Shown here one piece after another: positions 20,281 through 30,415 of a stretch of DNA of 64,000 nt. The DNA comes from Rhizobiaceae bacterium (lineage in GTDB: Bacteria > Pseudomonadota > Alphaproteobacteria > Rhizobiales > Rhizobiaceae): assembly GCA_017643495.1 (NCBI GenBank), contig JAEPNK010000002.1, forward strand, positions 1,054,001 to 1,118,000. The letters are read 5' to 3'. The translations under genes were made by a program, and so were the position numbers. Within the stretch, counting starts at the first letter, position 1. Each line of letters begins with the position of its first letter. A model generated the notes under the pieces. The model was not told where the DNA came from. It saw only the letters and a list, made by a program, of their open reading frames with translations, and did no database searches.

Positions 20281-21080
20281 GAAAGCTCTCTCGATCTTTT
20301 GGCTGCTGCTTCAATCGCTTTTTCGAGCAGCCCCGGCATGCCGTCATCCGCCATCAACACTTCAAGTGCCGCTGCTGTTGTTCCATTCGGCGATGTCACG
20401 TTTTGACGAAGTTGCGCGGGTGTCTCATCTGATTGGCGCATCAGTTCACCCGCCCCTGAAACAGTTTCAATAGCCAGAGTCATGGCAAGCTCTTTTGGAA
20501 GCCCTGCTTTTTCTCCGGCTGCGGCCATGCATTCAGCGAGATGGAACAGGTAAGCAGGCCCGCTACCAGAAACGGCAGTAACCGCATCCATCAAAGCTTC
20601 GTCATCTATCCATTCGACAGCCCCGATTGCCAGAAGCAAGTCGGCAACCTGTTGTTTCTGGTCATTACTGACATTGCCATTGGCGCAAAGCACAGTCATC
20701 CCTCGAAGGACAAGCGCCGGTGTGTTCGGCATGGCGCGAATGGCAGCCGGATTGCCAAGAGCGCGCTCAAGCGTTGCGAGTTGCGTACCCGCAGCAACCG
20801 ACACGACAACCGTATTCTCTCCTACAAGTCCGGTCAGACCGGGAAGGACTGCATCCATCATTTGTGGCTTTATCGCGACCAGCAAAACATTTGGCGGCGG
20901 AACATCGTCTGCCGAAACTGCATGGCCAACAGAATTCCGGGCAAGGAAATCCTGCATCTGCTCGCTTGGCGAAGGGTCAATTACGGTTATGTTTGCCGGA
21001 TCCATGCCGTTGTTGATCCAGCCACGCAACATGGCTCCACCCATATTGCCGGCGCCCACAAGGGCAACTGAGAAATTCAT
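20277..21080 (-). CDS. proC: Pyrroline-5-carboxylate reductase
   Basis: A 267-residue NAD(P)H enzyme of the last step of proline synthesis. The Rossmann motif is VGAGNMGGAM. VAIKPQ, RAMPNTPAL and the C-terminal TAVSGSGPAYLFHLAE and GAGELM signatures are all present. Its stop overlaps the csaA start by 4 bp, and GGAGC precedes its own ATG. Confidence 0.95.
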   Translation of the reverse strand: MNFSVALVGAGNMGGAMLRGWINNGMDPANITVIDPSPSEQMQDFLARNSVGHAVSADDVPPPNVLLVAIKPQMMDAVLPGLTGLVGENTVVVSVAAGTQLATLERALGNPAAIRAMPNTPALVLRGMTVLCANGNVSNDQKQQVADLLLAIGAVEWIDDEALMDAVTAVSGSGPAYLFHLAECMAAAGEKAGLPKELAMTLAIETVSGAGELMRQSDETPAQLRQNVTSPNGTTAAALEVLMADDGMPGLLEKAIEAAAKRSRELS

Positions 21081-21116
21081 GAATGCTCCAGAATGTATGT
21101 TTGTTGTGCGGCTACC

Positions 21117-21623
21117 TTAAGCCGTACCCCGGGTTTCGAAAAGAGCACCTTCGATTGCTTCGGCTGCGGAGTGCCCTGCCCAGACAACAAACTGGAAGGC
21201 CTGGTAGTAACGCTCACATGCCTCAAGAGCACTAACCATCAGACATTCAAGCTGCTCGCCGGTTGGCACTGCTCCGCCATTGAGCATAAGGGTTTGGCGA
21301 AACATTACCGCCCCCTCCTTCATCCAGACATCAAAATGCCCGATCAACATCTGTTCATTGACCAGGGAAAGCAGCTTTGTGGTTTCGGGAATTCGGCTCT
21401 CAGGCACTTTGAGGTCGAATGCACATGCCATGTGAAGCGCCTCGAAATCCTCCATCCAGGAAAGTGAGGCATTGTAATCCGTCCACACACCGGCAACCGT
21501 AAGGTTGATCTCATCCTCACTGGAACGCTCGAATTCCCAGTTGTTGTAGGAAGCAACATGCTCGATCATGTCGACCGGGTTGATATCGCGTTCAATTTCT
21601 AGCTCGGCGACTGCCATTACCAT
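21117..21623 (-). CDS. YbjN domain-containing protein
   Basis: About 168 residues. The start is taken at MVMAVAEL, where AGAAGG precedes. The sequence NPVDMIEHVASYNNWEFERS opens a YbjN fold, and SLVNEQMLIGHFDVW is the conserved family block. YbjN-like proteins are type III secretion chaperone-like folds of unclear role. This form, next to proC, is common in Hyphomicrobiales. Confidence 0.8.
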   Translation of the reverse strand: MVMAVAELEIERDINPVDMIEHVASYNNWEFERSSEDEINLTVAGVWTDYNASLSWMEDFEALHMACAFDLKVPESRIPETTKLLSLVNEQMLIGHFDVWMKEGAVMFRQTLMLNGGAVPTGEQLECLMVSALEACERYYQAFQFVVWAGHSAAEAIEGALFETRGTA

Positions 21624-21930
21624 TCCTTCTCCCGCCCGATTATCATCGGACAAAAACCTTGCCTCAATCATGCGACTCACATGCTGATGGAGCGCCCCAC
21701 TGACCCGGCCTCGTCATTTTCGGGCCAGCGGGGATTAAGAGTCCGCCACGAATCATCCTGTAAAATCAGTCTATAATGGTGAATCGTGATTGCTACCCCA
21801 GCAGAATCCGGCGCCCCGTCTTTCTGTGGAGAATCATTGAATCGATGGATTCAGAACAGGCGCTAAAGGATTCTGCAGGCTGGTTTTTTCAGAACTTATT
21901 CACCGGTCAAAAAAATCGGGGGAGAAGCCG

Positions 21931-22227
21931 TTATTTCTTGCGGGAGGTTGCACGGGCAGGCTTGGAACCATTCTCAAGCTCGTCGATACGCTTTTCAAGT
22001 TTCTCGACCTGCTCTTTCAAAACCGCATTTTCAGTGCGCGCCCGCGAAGCCATTTCCTGAACCGCATCAAAATCATCGCGTTTGACAAGGTCCATGTCTG
22101 CAAGAAAACGTTCCATCTGGCTGCGGAAAGCATTTTCTGCCTCACGCTTCACCCCTTGGGCCGTACCTGCAGCATCTGTCATCAGCTTGGCAAATTCATC
22201 AAACAAGCGATTGGTCGGCTGGCTCAT
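21931..22227 (-). CDS. ubiK: UbiK-type ubiquinone biosynthesis accessory factor
   Basis: A 98-residue protein with the BMFP-family pattern: NRLFDEFAKLMTDAAG, an amphipathic helix, KRDDFDAVQEMA, then a coiled coil (LKEQVEKLEKRIDELE) and a basic tail. In E. coli UbiK acts with UbiJ in aerobic ubiquinone synthesis and binds lipid. It is divergent from lgt. Confidence 0.85.
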   Translation of the reverse strand: MSQPTNRLFDEFAKLMTDAAGTAQGVKREAENAFRSQMERFLADMDLVKRDDFDAVQEMASRARTENAVLKEQVEKLEKRIDELENGSKPARATSRKK

Positions 22228-22360
22228 GGTATTTCTCCAAAATTCCGTTTTCATTTACATGGTAACAGCAATGGCTGCTTTCAACGGCGAATGAAAGGTG
22301 ACAAACCGTCCGCCACATGCAATTCAGTCGATAAAACCAAAACTGCCGGAAACCCCGTCG

Positions 22361-23206
22361 ATGATCAACTTTCTAGCTGCAATTTCCCATCCAGGTTTCG
22401 ATCCGGTCATGCTCTCCCTCGGGCCATTGCAGATACACTGGTACGGGGTTGCTTACGTATTCGGCATTCTGTTTGGCTGGTGGTATGCAAGAAGGCTTGC
22501 GGCAACAGATCGCCTGTGGGCGAATGAAAACTCTCCCATCACTCCTGTGCAGGTCGATGATTTCCTCGTTTGGGCCGTTATCGGGATCATACTCGGTGGC
22601 CGGGTTGGCTATATCCTGTTTTACGACCTTCAGGCCTATTTGAATAACCCGTTGCAAATTTTCGCATTATGGCGTGGAGGAATGAGTTTTCATGGCGGAC
22701 TTGCCGGCATTGTTCTGGCAATGGTGCTCTTTGCAAAACGTGCAGGCTTTTCTCCCTTCTCGCTGTTCGACATCATCGCAGCAAGCTGCGGTATCGGCCT
22801 GTTTCTGGGCCGGGTAGCCAATTTCGTGAATGCGGAATTGTTCGGCCGGGCAAGCGACGTCCCCTGGGCGGTAATTTTTCCCGGCACGGACGGGCAACCC
22901 CGTCATCCAAGCCAGCTCTATGAAGGGTTGCTGGAAGGATTGATCCTGTTTGCAGTGCTAGCAATACTGTGCTGGCATTTCAAGAAACTGAAATATCCCG
23001 GATTTGTCGGCGGTGTATTTCTCTGTGGTTATGCCCTCTCACGTATCGCCGTCGAATTCGTGCGGATACCTGACCCGCAATTGGGATATCTGCTGAACAC
23101 CGGCTGGATAACGATGGGCATGATATTGTCGTTGCCGGTACTGGCAGTTGGCATCTGGGGAGTGGTTACATCCAGAAACCGGGCAATGTTAAGCAGTTCT
23201 GCATGA
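22361..23206 (+). CDS. lgt: Prolipoprotein diacylglyceryl transferase
   Basis: A 281-residue inner-membrane enzyme with about seven helices. It attaches diacylglycerol to the lipobox Cys. Signatures are IHWYGVAYVFG, GGRVGYILFY, GGMSFHGGLAG and GRVANFVNAELFGR, the Lgt signature with the key Arg and Asn. An in-frame GTG upstream (22298) is possible but has no conserved sequence after it. Its stop overlaps midA by 4 bp. Confidence 0.95.
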   Translation: MINFLAAISHPGFDPVMLSLGPLQIHWYGVAYVFGILFGWWYARRLAATDRLWANENSPITPVQVDDFLVWAVIGIILGGRVGYILFYDLQAYLNNPLQIFALWRGGMSFHGGLAGIVLAMVLFAKRAGFSPFSLFDIIAASCGIGLFLGRVANFVNAELFGRASDVPWAVIFPGTDGQPRHPSQLYEGLLEGLILFAVLAILCWHFKKLKYPGFVGGVFLCGYALSRIAVEFVRIPDPQLGYLLNTGWITMGMILSLPVLAVGIWGVVTSRNRAMLSSSA

Positions 23207-24294
23207 CCGAAAGTTTCACAGAACGCCTGGCAAGGCACATCTCGGTCAATGGTCCCTTGCCACTGGCAGAATTCATGCATTGGGCCATGTCGGATCCCGC
23301 GCAGGGTTATTATGCTACCCGCCAACCCATCGGCAGGGATGGTGATTTCATCACCGCTCCTGAAGTCAGCCAGATGTTTGGTGAACTTCTTGGCATCTGG
23401 GCAATCGCAGCCTGGCAGGCAATTGGCAGTCCGGCACATTTCAATCTGGTCGAGATCGGACCGGGCCGCGGCACACTAATGGCAGACATGCTCCGCGCTG
23501 CTGCTTCCCACCCCTCTTTCATGAGCAGTGCTAACATCATCTTCGTGGAAACAAGTGACAGCCTCACCCAAACCCAGAAAGAAACACTGGTCGGCCATGA
23601 TACGGTTGAATGGATTGCATCCCTTTCAGACCTGCCGGACCGGCCATCCATTATTCTGGCAAATGAATTGCTCGATGTCCTGCCGGTTCGACAATACGTG
23701 AAAACGGGTGCCGCATGGCACGAACGTTCGGTGGGACTGGATACAAACGGCAAACTCTCTTGGGTTCTCGGCACAGGAAGGTTGCCTGATGATAGCCTGC
23801 CTGCCGGACACGAAAATGAGCCGGATGGCGCCGTGTTTGAAATATCTCCGGTTCGCGAGGCCTTCATCAGGAACACCGCAACGGCTCTGGAAAACAACGG
23901 CGGCGTAGCGCTTTTCACGGACTATGGACATGGCAAAACCGCCATCGGGGATACATTTCAGGCCGTAAAAAACCACCGTCCTGTCGACCCGCTGGAAATG
24001 CCTGGAGCCGCAGACCTGACCAGCCACGTCGATTTTGAAGCCCTGCAGAATATCGCGCTATCAAGCGGAATGCATGTGTTCCCGCTCATGACCCAGGGAG
24101 AATTCCTTCTTTCACTCGGATTGCTGGAAAGAGCCGGTGCCCTCGGGCGGAACCAGTCCCCGGAAATTCAGCAACGCATTACCGGCGAAGCAGAGCGACT
24201 GGCTCTGCCCGGGGAAATGGGAGAGATCTTCAAGGCATTTGCCTTTTCTGGGTCTGCCATTGAACTGACACCATTTCCCGCGAACGATTGTTGA
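23203..24294 (+). CDS. MidA/NDUFAF7-family SAM-dependent methyltransferase
   Basis: A 363-residue protein of the COG1565 type. AEFMHWAMSDPAQGYYAT near the N-terminus and GDFITAPEVSQMFGELLGIW are family signatures. The SAM site is LVEIGPGRGTLMADML, and NELLDVLPV follows. The mitochondrial relative NDUFAF7 dimethylates an Arg of complex I subunit NDUFS2, so the bacterial protein may do the same. It is coupled to lgt by ATGA overlap. Confidence 0.9.
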   Translation: MTESFTERLARHISVNGPLPLAEFMHWAMSDPAQGYYATRQPIGRDGDFITAPEVSQMFGELLGIWAIAAWQAIGSPAHFNLVEIGPGRGTLMADMLRAAASHPSFMSSANIIFVETSDSLTQTQKETLVGHDTVEWIASLSDLPDRPSIILANELLDVLPVRQYVKTGAAWHERSVGLDTNGKLSWVLGTGRLPDDSLPAGHENEPDGAVFEISPVREAFIRNTATALENNGGVALFTDYGHGKTAIGDTFQAVKNHRPVDPLEMPGAADLTSHVDFEALQNIALSSGMHVFPLMTQGEFLLSLGLLERAGALGRNQSPEIQQRITGEAERLALPGEMGEIFKAFAFSGSAIELTPFPANDC

Positions 24295-24439
24295 ACCAAC
24301 GCAAACACCGAAACTGGCTACATCAACACCAGGACATGATCTTCCTTACGACCGGACCGGGAAGCGAAATCTAACCATTGACACTTTGTGATGCCGCAAT
24401 ACCTTCTTGTACGGCCTGATCAGGAGAATTGATAAATCC

Positions 24440-25243
24440 ATGACCCAGCCTGACCCGATACGCTCGAATGCGCTCGACAATGAAAGTATTCAACACGGGT
24501 TCTTCACACGAACCGGTGGTGTCTCAACCGGAATGTTTCATGGCCTCAACGTCGGCCTTGGCTCATCTGACGACCGGCAAAATGTTCTGGAAAACAGGCG
24601 CCGGGTTGCAGAATGCCTGCATGTTTCACCAGACCACCTGCTTACCGTCCATCAAATCCATTCACCCGATGTCATAGAAGTTACCGGGGGATGGTCCAAT
24701 GAAGACCGGCCAAAAGCCGATGCAATGGTAACAAATCTTCCCGGCCTTGCATTGGGAGCCCTAACTGCTGATTGCGGACCGGTTCTGTTCTGCGACCCGA
24801 AAAACCGCGTGATTGGGGCAGCCCACGCAGGCTGGAAAGGTGCAACAGGCGGCGTGCTTGAAAACACTATCGATGCAATGGTGGGGATTGGTGCTGCCAG
24901 GACCGATATCACCGCTGTTCTTGGCCCGACAATCAGCAGCAATGCTTACGAGGTCGGCCCCGAGTTTGTTGAACGCCTGATCGACATGAACCCAACAAAC
25001 AAGGACTTTCTGTCCCCTTCGACACGGCACGGACATGCAATGTTTGATCTTCCCGGCTACATTATCATGAGGCTGAAAGCAGCCGGGGTAAATGCCCACT
25101 GGACCGGTGATTGCACATATGGCGATGAGGCGAGGTTTTACTCCTACCGGCGATGCACACACCGCGACGAACCTGACTACGGCCGGCAAATCTCGGCAAT
25201 AACCCTGAAGAAACTGGATACTGATCATGGCACTGCACTTTGA
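24440..25243 (+). CDS. pgeF: PgeF/YfiH multicopper-type peptidoglycan editing factor
   Basis: A 267-residue laccase-domain protein. The signatures HQIHSP, TADCGPVLF and AHAGWKGATGG supply the His/Cys/His zinc site typical of YfiH. A final CTYGDEARFYSYRR is also family-typical. In E. coli it removes mis-incorporated L-Ser-containing precursors from peptidoglycan synthesis. The start has only a distant AGGAG, so the exact N-terminus is uncertain. Confidence 0.9.
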   Translation: MTQPDPIRSNALDNESIQHGFFTRTGGVSTGMFHGLNVGLGSSDDRQNVLENRRRVAECLHVSPDHLLTVHQIHSPDVIEVTGGWSNEDRPKADAMVTNLPGLALGALTADCGPVLFCDPKNRVIGAAHAGWKGATGGVLENTIDAMVGIGAARTDITAVLGPTISSNAYEVGPEFVERLIDMNPTNKDFLSPSTRHGHAMFDLPGYIIMRLKAAGVNAHWTGDCTYGDEARFYSYRRCTHRDEPDYGRQISAITLKKLDTDHGTAL

Positions 25244-26381
25244 GCGCAAAGAATATTCGGACCGCATGGAGAGGCTGAACAAGGCCATGGCGGAGCAAAA
25301 ACTCGATTGCATGCTGCTCTTTGCCCAGGAAAGCATGTACTGGCTTACAGGCTACGATACATTCGGCTTCTGCTTCTTCCAGTGTCTGGTGGTAACGTCG
25401 GAGGGAGAGATGACACTCCTGACCCGCGCACCCGATCTTCGCCAGGCACAGAATACATCCATCATCCAGAATATCGAGATATGGACAGACCGCGGCGGGT
25501 TTGACCCGACACGGGATCTGGAGGAAATTCTCGCCGAACTGGACATGGTTGGAGCACGTATCGGTGTCGAATATGACACACAAGGGCTGACGGGAAAGTC
25601 TGCCATGCTCCTCAATGCCAGACTCCAGACGTTCGGCGAACTCGAAGACGCATCCGCCCTTGTTCCTGGTTTGCGCTCGGTAAAGTCTGCCGCCGAACTC
25701 GAATATGTGAGAAAGGCGGCTGAACTCTCCGACTTCGCCTATGATGCAGCGATCGACAAGACATGCGCCGGCGCTGACGAGGGAGAAATACTGGCAGCCA
25801 TGCATTCCGAGATATTTTCCCGTGGTGGTGACTATGCCGGGAACGAATTCATTATCGGCTCTGGCAGCGATGCCCTGCTGTGCCGCTACAAGTCTGGCCG
25901 CCGCAAACTTGATGCGCAGGACCAGTTGACCCTGGAATGGTCCGGAGCGGCAGCCCATTACCACGCAGCGATGATGCGTACCCTGGTGATCGGAACACCA
26001 ACCGCACGACATGTTGAGTTGCATGAGGCAGCAACGAACGCCCTGTCAGCAGTTGAAAATGCAATGATGGTCGGCAACACATTTTCAGACATGTTCGAGG
26101 CCCACGCCGGAGCCCTCGATGATGCAAACCTGATGCGCCATCGCATGAATGCCTGCGGATACTCTCTCGGGGCGGCTTTCACACCATGCTGGATGGATCC
26201 GCCGATGATCTATTCCGGCAATGACACAAAAATTGAAGAACGAATGGTGATTTTCGCTCACATGATAATTTTTGACAGTGAAAGCAATACCGCCATGACC
26301 ATTGGGCAAAGCTTTGTCACCAGAGCCGAAGGTGCTCCGCAATGTCTTTCCCGCCACGATACGGGCTTGATTACGCGTTAA
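25227..26381 (+). CDS. Creatinase/prolidase-fold (M24) protein lacking the metal site
   Basis: A 384-residue pita-bread protein that starts inside pgeF (17-bp overlap). The N-terminal creatinase-like domain (1-160) is followed by the catalytic fold. The positions that carry metal ligands in prolidases are replaced: LTLEWSGAAAHYHAAMMRT has Glu and Met where DxGxxxxGYxSDxTRT has two Asp. The later His and Glu motifs are also altered (GYSLGA, FAHMIIF). Creatinase and ectoine hydrolase (DoeA) are metal-free relatives with similar changes, so it may hydrolyse an amide rather than a dipeptide. Confidence 0.78.
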   Translation: MALHFERKEYSDRMERLNKAMAEQKLDCMLLFAQESMYWLTGYDTFGFCFFQCLVVTSEGEMTLLTRAPDLRQAQNTSIIQNIEIWTDRGGFDPTRDLEEILAELDMVGARIGVEYDTQGLTGKSAMLLNARLQTFGELEDASALVPGLRSVKSAAELEYVRKAAELSDFAYDAAIDKTCAGADEGEILAAMHSEIFSRGGDYAGNEFIIGSGSDALLCRYKSGRRKLDAQDQLTLEWSGAAAHYHAAMMRTLVIGTPTARHVELHEAATNALSAVENAMMVGNTFSDMFEAHAGALDDANLMRHRMNACGYSLGAAFTPCWMDPPMIYSGNDTKIEERMVIFAHMIIFDSESNTAMTIGQSFVTRAEGAPQCLSRHDTGLITR

Positions 26382-26486
26382 GCATGGGCGGAGTTAGTGA
26401 AGACCACGGCGGCCGGTGGGTTTGACATCGCCAACCTGTTTAGATAGGCGTATTCGCCAGGGGCTTTCCAAGCAGCAGGATCAGAT

Positions 26487-27089
26487 ATGAAATCTCGTCT
26501 ATTGAACAGTATTGCGTTGTTGGTTGGTCTTTTTGCACTGGCAGCATGCACGAGTGCCACCGTAGACCAGACCCTTGCTCCCCAACCAGTCGCATCCAGT
26601 GTTCAACCAACGGAAAACCCGCAGGATATCGCCACTGCAAATGCAGAGCCTTCTTCTGTGGTTGGTTATGCCTCTGCGGAAAGCACGCCATCGCCGCTGA
26701 CCAGCCAGACGGCAGCAATTGATCCTTCCAAGTCAATTGTCTTCCTGCCCGTTGAAGGCGCCCCGCAATCAACTGTTTCAGCCCTGAACCGTTCGCTGCG
26801 CAATTCATCGCAGGTTCACGGACTGGGCCTTGTCCCCGGAAATACAACGAATGCAAAATACAGGGTCAAGGGCTATTTCTCCGCACTCAATGATGGCACC
26901 GGCACCCTGCTCGTCTACATCTGGGATGTGGTGGATCAAAACGGCAACCGCATACACCGCATCAATGGACGCGAGCGGACAGGAAATGCCAGTGCGGATC
27001 CTTGGCAGTCCATTACCGATCAGGAAATTTCTGCCGTAGCGGATACAACCGCCGCAAAGCTGAAATCCTGGGTAGAAGCACGCAGCTGA
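26487..27089 (+). CDS. Hypothetical lipoprotein
   Basis: A 200-residue protein with a lipobox LAAC at residues 18-21 after a hydrophobic signal. A Ser/Thr/Pro/Ala-rich linker covers about 22-80. A compact C-terminal domain (IVFLPVEGAPQSTVSALNRSL ... YRVKGYFSALNDGTGTLLVYIWDVVDQNG) follows. Its shape resembles rhizobial outer-membrane lipoproteins of unknown role. It would be processed by Lgt, encoded nearby. Confidence 0.75.
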   Translation: MKSRLLNSIALLVGLFALAACTSATVDQTLAPQPVASSVQPTENPQDIATANAEPSSVVGYASAESTPSPLTSQTAAIDPSKSIVFLPVEGAPQSTVSALNRSLRNSSQVHGLGLVPGNTTNAKYRVKGYFSALNDGTGTLLVYIWDVVDQNGNRIHRINGRERTGNASADPWQSITDQEISAVADTTAAKLKSWVEARS

Positions 27090-27282
27090 TCAACACCCCG
27101 TTTCCAGCCAGGTTTGTTTGCCTGTGAATCAGGACAAGTTCCTTTCGGTTGTTAAGGGATAATTCCCCATTTTTTTGAAGGTTTGCCGAATCCGCCATTG
27201 CGACCCCAGGAACATTGGCATATGACTCGCCCATCAGAAGAAGGGGCCGGTCGCGACTGGCTAAACTGGGGTAAACCGACTG

Positions 27283-28215
27283 ATGAAATTATTTGCCGGT
27301 AATTCGAACGAAACCCTCGCAAATCTGATCACCGAATATCTGGACATCCCTTTGGGCAAGGCTAATGTTCGTCGCTTCGCTGATCAGGAGATATTCGTCG
27401 AAATTCTGGAGAACGTAAGAGGGGAAGATTGCTTCGTATTGCAGTCAACCTCTTACCCTGCCAACGATCACTTGATGGAACTGCTCATCATGATCGATGC
27501 GTTGCGCAGAGCCTCCGCAAGACGCATCACAGCCGTGATCCCGTATTTCGGCTACGCAAGGCAGGACCGAAAGCCCGGCCCGCGCGCACCGATTTCAGCC
27601 AAGCTGGTAGCAAACATGATTACCGAGGCTGGCGCTGACAGGGTTCTTACCCTTGACCTTCATGCTGCGCAGATACAGGGGTTCTTTGATATACCGACAG
27701 ACAACCTGTTTGCGGTACCGGTTCTGGGCCGGGACGTAAAAGAGCATTACGAGCTTGAGAATGTCATGGTCGTGTCACCCGATGTCGGCGGTGTGGTTCG
27801 CGCCCGTGCACTTGCAAAGCGCACGGATTCCTTGCTCGCAATCGTTGACAAGCGCCGCGACAAGCCTGGTGAATCCGAAGTCATGAACGTCATCGGTGAT
27901 GTAACCGGCAAGGATTGTATCCTGATTGACGACATCGTCGATTCAGGCGGCACTTTGTGCAATGCGGCTGAAGCACTGCTGAACATGGGTGCAACCAGCG
28001 TCACCGCATACATCACGCACGGAGTTCTGTCCGGCGGAGCCGTTGCGCGGATTTCCTCTTCCAAACTCAAGGAACTGGTTATCACGGACTCGATTGAACC
28101 TACTTCAGCCGTTCAGGCGGCCGGTAATGTTCGTGTGGTCTCGATCTCCGAACTCATCGGTGAAGCCATAAAGCGCACGGCCCTGGAAAAATCCGTTTCG
28201 AGCCTGTTCGACTAG
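27283..28215 (+). CDS. prs: Ribose-phosphate pyrophosphokinase
   Basis: A 310-residue enzyme making PRPP from ribose 5-phosphate and ATP for nucleotide, His and Trp synthesis. [24 protein letters not shown] (the flexible ATP loop), [12 protein letters not shown] and the PRPP-binding [14 protein letters not shown] are present. A 26-codon frame starting at 27222 overlaps its start. Confidence 0.97.
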   Translation: MKLFAGNSNETLANLITEYLDIPLGKANVRRFADQEIFVEILENVRGEDCFVLQSTSYPANDHLMELLIMIDALRRASARRITAVIPYFGYARQDRKPGPRAPISAKLVANMITEAGADRVLTLDLHAAQIQGFFDIPTDNLFAVPVLGRDVKEHYELENVMVVSPDVGGVVRARALAKRTDSLLAIVDKRRDKPGESEVMNVIGDVTGKDCILIDDIVDSGGTLCNAAEALLNMGATSVTAYITHGVLSGGAVARISSSKLKELVITDSIEPTSAVQAAGNVRVVSISELIGEAIKRTALEKSVSSLFD

Positions 28216-28233
28216 GAATGAAAAGAGGATGCA

Positions 28234-28725
28234 ATGACAGCTAAAAATCTGGCCATCACTTCCATCCTCTTGAGCCTGTCCACGTTTGCAGCCTTGCCTG
28301 CGGCACACGCTGAAAGCATCGAACTTGGCAAACTGGAATGTTATGTCGACGAAGGTAGTGGTTTCATTTTCGGTTCGACAAAGGATATCAGTTGCGTTTT
28401 CTCGCCCACCGGAAACAGCGAATTTACTGACAATTATTTCGGTGTAATCAACAAATACGGCATCGATATCGGCAAGACTGAACAGTCCACGATAACCTGG
28501 CTGGTAGTCGCTGCTTCGCGAACGGATTTTCAGCCCGGTTTCCTTGAAGGTGATTATGCCGGAGCCTCAGCGGAGGCTACTTTTGCCGTCGGGCTTGGTG
28601 CCAATGCCCTGATTGGCGGCTCGGAAAAAAGCTTTGCCCTGCAACCTTTGAGTATCCAGACACAAAAGGGCTTCAACCTTGCCGCAGGAATAGCTGAAAT
28701 AGAGCTTCGCTCCATCAGCAACTGA
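28234..28725 (+). CDS. DUF992 domain secreted protein
   Basis: A 163-residue protein with a signal peptide ending at AAHAES. The mature part has LGKLECYVDEGSGFIFGSTKDISCVF, GKTEQSTITWLVVAA, LEGDYAGASAEATFAVGLGANALIGGS and a final LAAGIAEIEL. These are the hallmarks of DUF992, common in Hyphomicrobiales. The two Cys may form a disulfide. It follows prs by 18 bp and may be cotranscribed. The function is unknown. Confidence 0.88.
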   Translation: MTAKNLAITSILLSLSTFAALPAAHAESIELGKLECYVDEGSGFIFGSTKDISCVFSPTGNSEFTDNYFGVINKYGIDIGKTEQSTITWLVVAASRTDFQPGFLEGDYAGASAEATFAVGLGANALIGGSEKSFALQPLSIQTQKGFNLAAGIAEIELRSISN

Positions 28726-28809
28726 GATATCTGCACCAGCATGCGTCTGCATCCCTTGCTGGTGTATCTGCACTTGCGCAAAACCACACTTTCTCTTATA
28801 AGCCCCTTG

Positions 28810-28850
28810 CCCGCACAGACACCCTTGGAGGCAGTGCGGGTTTGTTGTTT
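28810..28850 (+). terminator. Hairpin with T-rich tail upstream of rplY
   Basis: CCCGCAC (28810-28816) pairs with GTGCGGG (28834-28840) across a 17-nt loop, followed by TTTGTTGTTT. It could terminate the prs/DUF992 transcript or act as a leader structure for the L25 gene 127 bp downstream. Confidence 0.5.
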
Positions 28851-28967
28851 CAGATCATTTTGTTTTTGACAGCAATTTCCGTCTTTTACCGGGCGGATGC
28901 CGAAAACCGGTTCAGGCCATGATCATGCCAAGGCTTGTAACCAGACAAACTAGCGAAAGGCTAACAA

Positions 28968-29633
28968 ATGAGTGACTCATACGTACTCGAGGCCCAATTG
29001 CGCGAGCGTACTGGCAAGGGGGCCAGCCGTGAATATCGCCGCAATTCAATGGTGCCTGCCGTAATTTACGGCGACAAGAAAGACCCCGTTTCCATCGTCC
29101 TGCCATACAAGGAGCTCTCCATGAAGCTTCATGGCGGCGGCTTCATGAACACGATTGCAACCATCAAGGTTGATGGCGATGAATACCGTGTTCTGCCCAA
29201 GGATTACCAGCTTGAACCGGTTCGCGACTTTATCCTGCACGTGGATTTCCTGCGCGTTTCCAAAAACACGATTGTTACCGTTGAAATTCCGGTTCACTTC
29301 GAGAACGAGGAAACCTGCCCGGGTCTCAAGTCTGGTGGTGTTCTCAACGTCGTGCGCTTTGCGGTTGAGGTTAACTGCCCTGCTGACGCCATTCCCGACA
29401 GCTTCACGATTGACCTCGCACCTTTCGAACTCGGTGACTCAATCAACATCTCCAGTGTTACACTTCCGGAGGGTGTTGAGCCGACAATTACGGACCGCGA
29501 CTTCACGATTGCGACCATTGCTTCTCCTGCCGGCCTGAAGTCCGACGAGGAAGAGGAAGAAGGTGCACCGGAAGCACCGGAAACCGAAGTTATCGGCGAA
29601 GAGAAAGAAGAAGGCGGCGAAGAAGAGGAATAA
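28968..29633 (+). CDS. rplY: 50S ribosomal protein L25 (CTC form)
   Basis: A 221-residue protein of the long L25/Ctc type that binds 5S rRNA. The N-terminal L25 domain has [18 protein letters not shown]. The C-terminal TL5 domain is followed by an acidic Glu-rich tail of about 30 residues. It is followed closely by pth, as in many alphaproteobacteria. Confidence 0.95.
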   Translation: MSDSYVLEAQLRERTGKGASREYRRNSMVPAVIYGDKKDPVSIVLPYKELSMKLHGGGFMNTIATIKVDGDEYRVLPKDYQLEPVRDFILHVDFLRVSKNTIVTVEIPVHFENEETCPGLKSGGVLNVVRFAVEVNCPADAIPDSFTIDLAPFELGDSINISSVTLPEGVEPTITDRDFTIATIASPAGLKSDEEEEEGAPEAPETEVIGEEKEEGGEEEE

Positions 29634-29672
29634 TTCTCCTCTCTTTCCGCACGTGGCATTGGAGTTTGAGTC

Positions 29673-30395
29673 ATGCTCATTATCGCAGGGCTCGGCAATC
29701 CGGGCAGCAAATATGCAGGCCACCGCCACAATATAGGCTTCATGGCGGCGGACGAGATCGTTCGCCGTCATGCATTTGGTCCCTGGAAAAGCCGTCACAA
29801 GGCACAGGTATCGGAAGGAACACTGGGTAACGAGAAGGTTCTCGTCGTCAAACCCCAGACCTTCATGAATGAATCCGGACAGTCGATCGGCGAAGTCCTG
29901 AGATTCTACAAGGAAGACGTTTCAAGTCTTGTTGTCCTCTATGATGAACTTGATCTTGCTCCCGGCAAGCTACGCATCAAGACCGGTGGCGGTTCAGGCG
30001 GGCACAACGGCATAAAATCAATAGACAGGCATTGCGGCCAGGACTACAGGCGGGTGCGCCTTGGCATTGGCCATCCCGGCCACCGGGACCGTGTCACAGG
30101 CCATGTGCTGGGTGATTTTTCAAAAGCGGACCAGGAATGGCTTGTCCCCCTGCTTGAAGCGGTTGCGGATCATGCCGGAGAACTTGCCGACAAGAAAAAC
30201 GGGGCCGCCAACTTCATGAACAAGGTAGCGCTGGCAACGGGCGGTGATGAAAAACCGGGGCAGAACGCCAAACCCAAAGCAAAACCGCAGTCGCACATTC
30301 ATCAGGCACGAAACAATTCGCCACGTGTAAAAAACATGCCCACCTCCGGGCCAATGGCTGATATGCTGAAAAAACTGTTCCCCGGTAAGGAATAG
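29673..30395 (+). CDS. pth: Peptidyl-tRNA hydrolase
   Basis: A 240-residue enzyme that frees tRNA from aborted peptidyl-tRNA. It has [16 protein letters not shown] with the catalytic His19, [17 protein letters not shown] and [13 protein letters not shown] Lys/Pro-rich tail of about 50 residues extends beyond the E. coli length and ends with a helix ([12 protein letters not shown]). Confidence 0.96.
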   Translation: MLIIAGLGNPGSKYAGHRHNIGFMAADEIVRRHAFGPWKSRHKAQVSEGTLGNEKVLVVKPQTFMNESGQSIGEVLRFYKEDVSSLVVLYDELDLAPGKLRIKTGGGSGGHNGIKSIDRHCGQDYRRVRLGIGHPGHRDRVTGHVLGDFSKADQEWLVPLLEAVADHAGELADKKNGAANFMNKVALATGGDEKPGQNAKPKAKPQSHIHQARNNSPRVKNMPTSGPMADMLKKLFPGKE

Positions 30396-30415
30396 CATAA
30401 TACGGATACTCGGCC

